A DNA stretch of 64,000 nucleotides from Tessaracoccus caeni (GTDB taxonomy: Bacteria; Actinomycetota; Actinomycetes; Propionibacteriales; Propionibacteriaceae). A program made the position numbers and the translations under genes. The DNA lies in the NCBI RefSeq assembly GCF_029211185.1, contig NZ_JARGDO010000018.1:1-64000 (forward strand). The letters run 5' to 3'. The notes under the pieces are model-generated. The model was not told where the DNA came from. It saw only the letters and a program-made list of their open reading frames with translations, and did no database searches. Of this stretch, positions 61,569-64,000 are shown piece by piece. The stretch's first letter is position 1, and each line of letters starts with the position of its first letter.

Positions 61569-63008
61569 ATGTCCACCACACCCACGGCCAAGACGACCCG
61601 CGTCGCAACCTTGTTGGCCTGCTCGCTCGCCTCGTTCATGGTCGGCCTCGACGCCCTCGTGGTCACCACCGTGCTCCCCAACATCCGGCACGACTTCGGC
61701 ACGGGCATCGACAACCTCTCCTGGGTCGTGAACGCTTACGCACTCGCGTTCGCCGTCTCGATCCTTGCTGGGTCGATGCTGGGCGATCGCTTCGGGCGAC
61801 GCCGGATGCTCACGGTCGGCGTCGCCCTGTTCGCCCTCGCCTCCGCCTTGTGCGCGCTCGCCCCGACGCTCGGCGTCCTGGTGGCTGCGCGCACGGTGCA
61901 GGGCGCGGCGGGCGGAGTGTGCGTACCACTCGCCCTCGCCATTGTCACCGCCGCCACACCTGCCGAGCGGCGCGGCAAGGTCATCGGCATCTGGGGCGCG
62001 ATCACCGGCATCGCCGTCGCCATCGGCCCGCTCATCGGCGGCCTCGTCGCCCAGGGCCTCGCCTGGCAGTGGGTGTTCTGGCTCAACCTCCCCGTCGCCG
62101 CCGTCATCCTCATCCTCGCACGCCGCATCCCGGCCGACGCACCTCAGACCGGGCGGGCAGACCTGCTCGGATTGGCGCTGGCGACCCTCGGCATCGCGCT
62201 CGTCACCCACGCGCTCGCCCGGGTCAGCCCGGCCTCCCTCAGCGACGCTTCGCTGTGGGGCGAGGTCGTCGCGGGCCTGGTGCTGGTGGTCGGCTTCGCC
62301 CGCTGGGAACGCCGCGCTGCCGCCCCTCTGGTGCCGCCTGCGCTGTTCCGTCACGACGGGTTCCTCGCCGCCTGCATCGCAATGGCTGCACTCGGGGCGG
62401 GCCTGTTCGGAACCGCGTACCTGCTCGCTCAGTACATTCAGGCAGCGATCACGCCCGACCCGCTCGGCGTCGGCCTCGCGCTCCTACCCTGGACAGGACT
62501 CGCCGTGCTCGTCGCACCCGTCGTCGGGCGGCTCTCGGACAAGATCGGCGAAGCCCCGCTGCTGGCCCTCGGCCTCGCGCTCCAATCCCTCGGTGCCATC
62601 CTGCTCGCTGTCACCGCGTCCACGAACTACACGGCGATCCTCGTGCCGTTGATCGTCTCCGGCCTCGGCGTCGCCATTGCGTTCCCCGCCTCGGCCACCG
62701 CGCTGATGCGCACCGTTCCCGCGCCCGCGATCACCGTCGCCTCCGGCGTCGGCAACGCATTCCGGCAAGTCGGGGCCGCGCTCGGCATCGCCGTCGCCGT
62801 GGCCGTGTTCGCCTTCAGCGGCGGCGGCCTCGCCCACCCCGATACCGCGATCACAGGCTTCCAGCCCGCGATGCTCGCGCTGGCAGGATTCGGACTCATC
62901 GGCACCCTCGCCGCGACCCGACTCATCGCCACGCGCCGCGCCGCTCGCCAAACGTCATCCACGCCGGAGTCGGTTGCACAGGCGTCGCGCGCCAAGGTGG
63001 CGGTGTAG
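61569..63008 (+). CDS. MFS transporter, DHA2 family
   Basis: This 479-residue protein has VATLLACSLASFMVGLDALVVTTVLPNIRHDFG (motif D1), LAGSMLGDRFGRRRMLTVG (motif A), and GAITGIAVAIGPLIGGLVAQ (motif C), with about 14 TM helices. AAGGAG precedes the ATG. It is the last gene of the VOC/ArsR/SRPBCC operon, so it probably exports the compound sensed by the operon. Confidence 0.9.
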   Translation: MSTTPTAKTTRVATLLACSLASFMVGLDALVVTTVLPNIRHDFGTGIDNLSWVVNAYALAFAVSILAGSMLGDRFGRRRMLTVGVALFALASALCALAPTLGVLVAARTVQGAAGGVCVPLALAIVTAATPAERRGKVIGIWGAITGIAVAIGPLIGGLVAQGLAWQWVFWLNLPVAAVILILARRIPADAPQTGRADLLGLALATLGIALVTHALARVSPASLSDASLWGEVVAGLVLVVGFARWERRAAAPLVPPALFRHDGFLAACIAMAALGAGLFGTAYLLAQYIQAAITPDPLGVGLALLPWTGLAVLVAPVVGRLSDKIGEAPLLALGLALQSLGAILLAVTASTNYTAILVPLIVSGLGVAIAFPASATALMRTVPAPAITVASGVGNAFRQVGAALGIAVAVAVFAFSGGGLAHPDTAITGFQPAMLALAGFGLIGTLAATRLIATRRAARQTSSTPESVAQASRAKVAV

Positions 63009-63081
63009 CCGCTACACGCGATGATCGGGCGATCTCGTGCCGGTCGAAGTGCCGACGAAGCGGGCGATATAGGGTGAGCCA

Positions 63082-63459
63082 ATGACACTACGAGCATTTC
63101 CAGTGCTCTACGCGAGCAACGTGGAGCAGGTGGCGGGATTCTATGCCGCGCTCGGCTTCGTCGAGCACTCCCGACTGCTCTCACCCGACGGCACGGCGGG
63201 TTTCATCGGTCTGAACCGGGATGGCGCAGAGATCGCCGTCACTACCGAAGAATCGCCCCGGCAGCTCGCCGGAGTCGAGCCCGGGCCCGGGCCGCGTCAC
63301 GAACTGTTCGTCTACGTGCCCGACCTCAATGCCGCAGTCGAGGCGGTGCCGCCCGCCGGAGGCTCCGTGCTCAGGGAGCCCACGATGATGCCCTGGGGCG
63401 AACGGCTCGCTTACACCACCGACCCGGAGGGCAACCTCGTCACCCTGGCCGCCGAGTGA
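63082..63459 (+). CDS. VOC-family protein (glyoxalase/bleomycin resistance-like)
   Basis: This 125-residue protein starts LRAFPVLYASNVEQVAGFYAALGFVEHSR and has GLNRDGAEIAV, RHELFVYVPDLNAAVEAV and TTDPEGNLVTLAAE, the single VOC module of many antibiotic-binding or glyoxalase-like proteins. TATAGGGT lies just before the ATG with no ribosome site, so it may be nearly leaderless. It is distinct from the VOC protein at 60303. Ligand unknown. Confidence 0.85.
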   Translation: MTLRAFPVLYASNVEQVAGFYAALGFVEHSRLLSPDGTAGFIGLNRDGAEIAVTTEESPRQLAGVEPGPGPRHELFVYVPDLNAAVEAVPPAGGSVLREPTMMPWGERLAYTTDPEGNLVTLAAE

Positions 63460-63486
63460 GCCCACGGCCCGGGCGTCTAGTGCAGG

Positions 63487-63711
63487 TCATGCAGACGGGT
63501 CGATGGCTCGCATTCGGTTGTTGCGGGGGTCGTGCGTGAGTTCGGCAAGTCCCAACGCTTCCAAGAGCGGCGGCAGGTACGTGCCGAAGCGACCGCGATA
63601 CCCCTTGCGCAACCCGTACCACCCTCCGACCGGGTTCGAGTCCGAACGCCCCCACGCCTCGACCGTGCCGGCAGTAGCTGGCTTCTGCTCGTCGGCGGCA
63701 CCGAGCGGCAC
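63487..63711 (-). CDS. Unrecognised small open frame between a VOC gene and a UvrA-like gene
   Basis: A 74-codon minus-strand frame reads PLGAADEQKPATAG...VGGWYGLRKGYRGRFGTYLPPLLEALGLAELTHDPRNNRMRAIDPSA. It looks like the end of a globular protein, but no family is recognised and there is no clear ribosome site. It could be a relic or a non-gene. Confidence 0.3.
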   Translation of the reverse strand: MPLGAADEQKPATAGTVEAWGRSDSNPVGGWYGLRKGYRGRFGTYLPPLLEALGLAELTHDPRNNRMRAIDPSA

Positions 63712-63732
63712 CCAATCGGCCTAGGCCAGAGA

Positions 63733-64000
63733 TCACGGCATCGAAGATCGCAGCCCGTCTGTAAGGCGGCTAGCGACGCTCAGTGCCTTTCCGGTCAGCG
63801 ATTCTGCGCATTCCCGAAGCTCGTTCGGGGCGCCGGCGAAGACGAGCCGGCCGCCGTCGGAGCCCGCGCCGGGGCCGATGTCGATGACGTGATCGGCCTG
63901 GGCCACCACCCGGAGGTTGTGTTCGACGACCACCAGCGTCGCTCCCGTCTCCACCAGGTCGGCGAACAGCCGGTTGATCCGGTTGACGTCGCTGGGGTGC
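63733..64000 (-). CDS. UvrA-like ATP-binding protein, C-terminal part (runs off right edge)
   Basis: The minus-strand frame open from the window edge reads HPSDVNRINRLFADLVETGATLVVVEHNLRVVAQADHVIDIGPGAGSDGGRLVFAGAPNEL and ends at 63733. This is the second ABC core of UvrA-like proteins: the dimer-loop region, then VVVEHN and DIGPGAGxxGG. It could be UvrA itself or a UvrA2/DrrC-like drug-resistance paralogue; the short tail after GGRLVFAG favours the latter. Confidence 0.85.
   Translation of the reverse strand, partial: HPSDVNRINRLFADLVETGATLVVVEHNLRVVAQADHVIDIGPGAGSDGGRLVFAGAPNELRECAESLTGKALSVASRLTDGLRSSMP

Overview
The window is high-GC, densely coded DNA with many GTG starts, ATGA/GTGA gene overlaps and several apparently leaderless promoters. 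It contains a LysG/LysE pair, LplB/LplC-type sugar importers without their own ATPase, MmyB-type XRE regulators and a PASTA-domain lipoprotein. Together these point to an actinomycete, perhaps a member of the Propionibacteriales. The order-level guess is inference, because no rRNA or other phylogenetic marker is present.

Region by region. (1) 1-1635: an inner-membrane FUSC-family protein, a very long perfect palindrome and a tRNA with anticodon CAT. (2) 1635-6979: a complete set of enzymes for non-phosphorylating L-fucose breakdown (mutarotase, aldo/keto dehydrogenase, lactonase, fuconate dehydratase, SDR dehydrogenase, FAH-type hydrolase). It is arranged around a divergent promoter carrying a perfect 17-bp palindromic operator. 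(3) 7277-9724: a small toxin/antitoxin-like pair, then two secreted or membrane proteins, one a PASTA+NPCBM lipoprotein. (4) 9849-18130: a RibD-like reductase, an MFS exporter, a hairpin repeat array, and a lipoprotein/adaptor/ABC efflux operon divergent from its two-component system. (5) 18112-28138: short tandem repeats, a HigBA-like module, a methyltransferase, a secreted protein, a NarL-type two-component system, a DsbA-like protein, a flavin reductase-like protein, an acyltransferase, and a recombination scar. The scar holds an orphan antitoxin, a damaged copy of a cupin/CMD gene pair and a VbhA/truncated-Fic remnant. (6) 28187-34083: divergent SDR/MFS and XRE-ADH-cupin-CMD-AKR transcription units. 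(7) 34341-36665: an orphan BMP-type lipoprotein and a two-gene module with a DUF6036-like nucleotidyltransferase. (8) 36770-46932: an alpha-glucoside/alpha-xyloside import and hydrolysis operon under a ROK repressor; its last gene, a ROK sugar kinase, survives only as 31 codons. (9) 47103-53966: a second MmyB-type regulator, a beta-glucoside PTS operon with a BglG/LicT antiterminator and its RNA target in the leader, then a third, gutted MmyB-type regulator fused by ATGA overlap to an MFS gene. (10) 54042-64000: a YafQ/DinJ-like module, a small HhH protein, a LysE/LysG pair, an ArsR/SRPBCC pair, a RelA/SpoT-like alarmone synthetase, an acyltransferase, a VOC-ArsR-SRPBCC-MFS operon, another VOC protein, and the 3' end of a UvrA-like gene running off the window.

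The genes fit a saccharolytic organism that lives on host or plant glycans (fucose, alpha- and beta-glucosides), with many stress and efflux modules. The most notable unlabelled signal is a conserved promoter element placed exactly 52 nt before the ATG of all three MmyB-type regulator genes (two intact, one a remnant), each followed by a TANNNT -10 box ending 7 nt before the ATG. This predicts leaderless, commonly regulated transcription. The recombination scars (duplicated cupin/CMD locus, truncated Fic, truncated ROK kinase, gutted regulator) show that this is a plastic chromosomal region.
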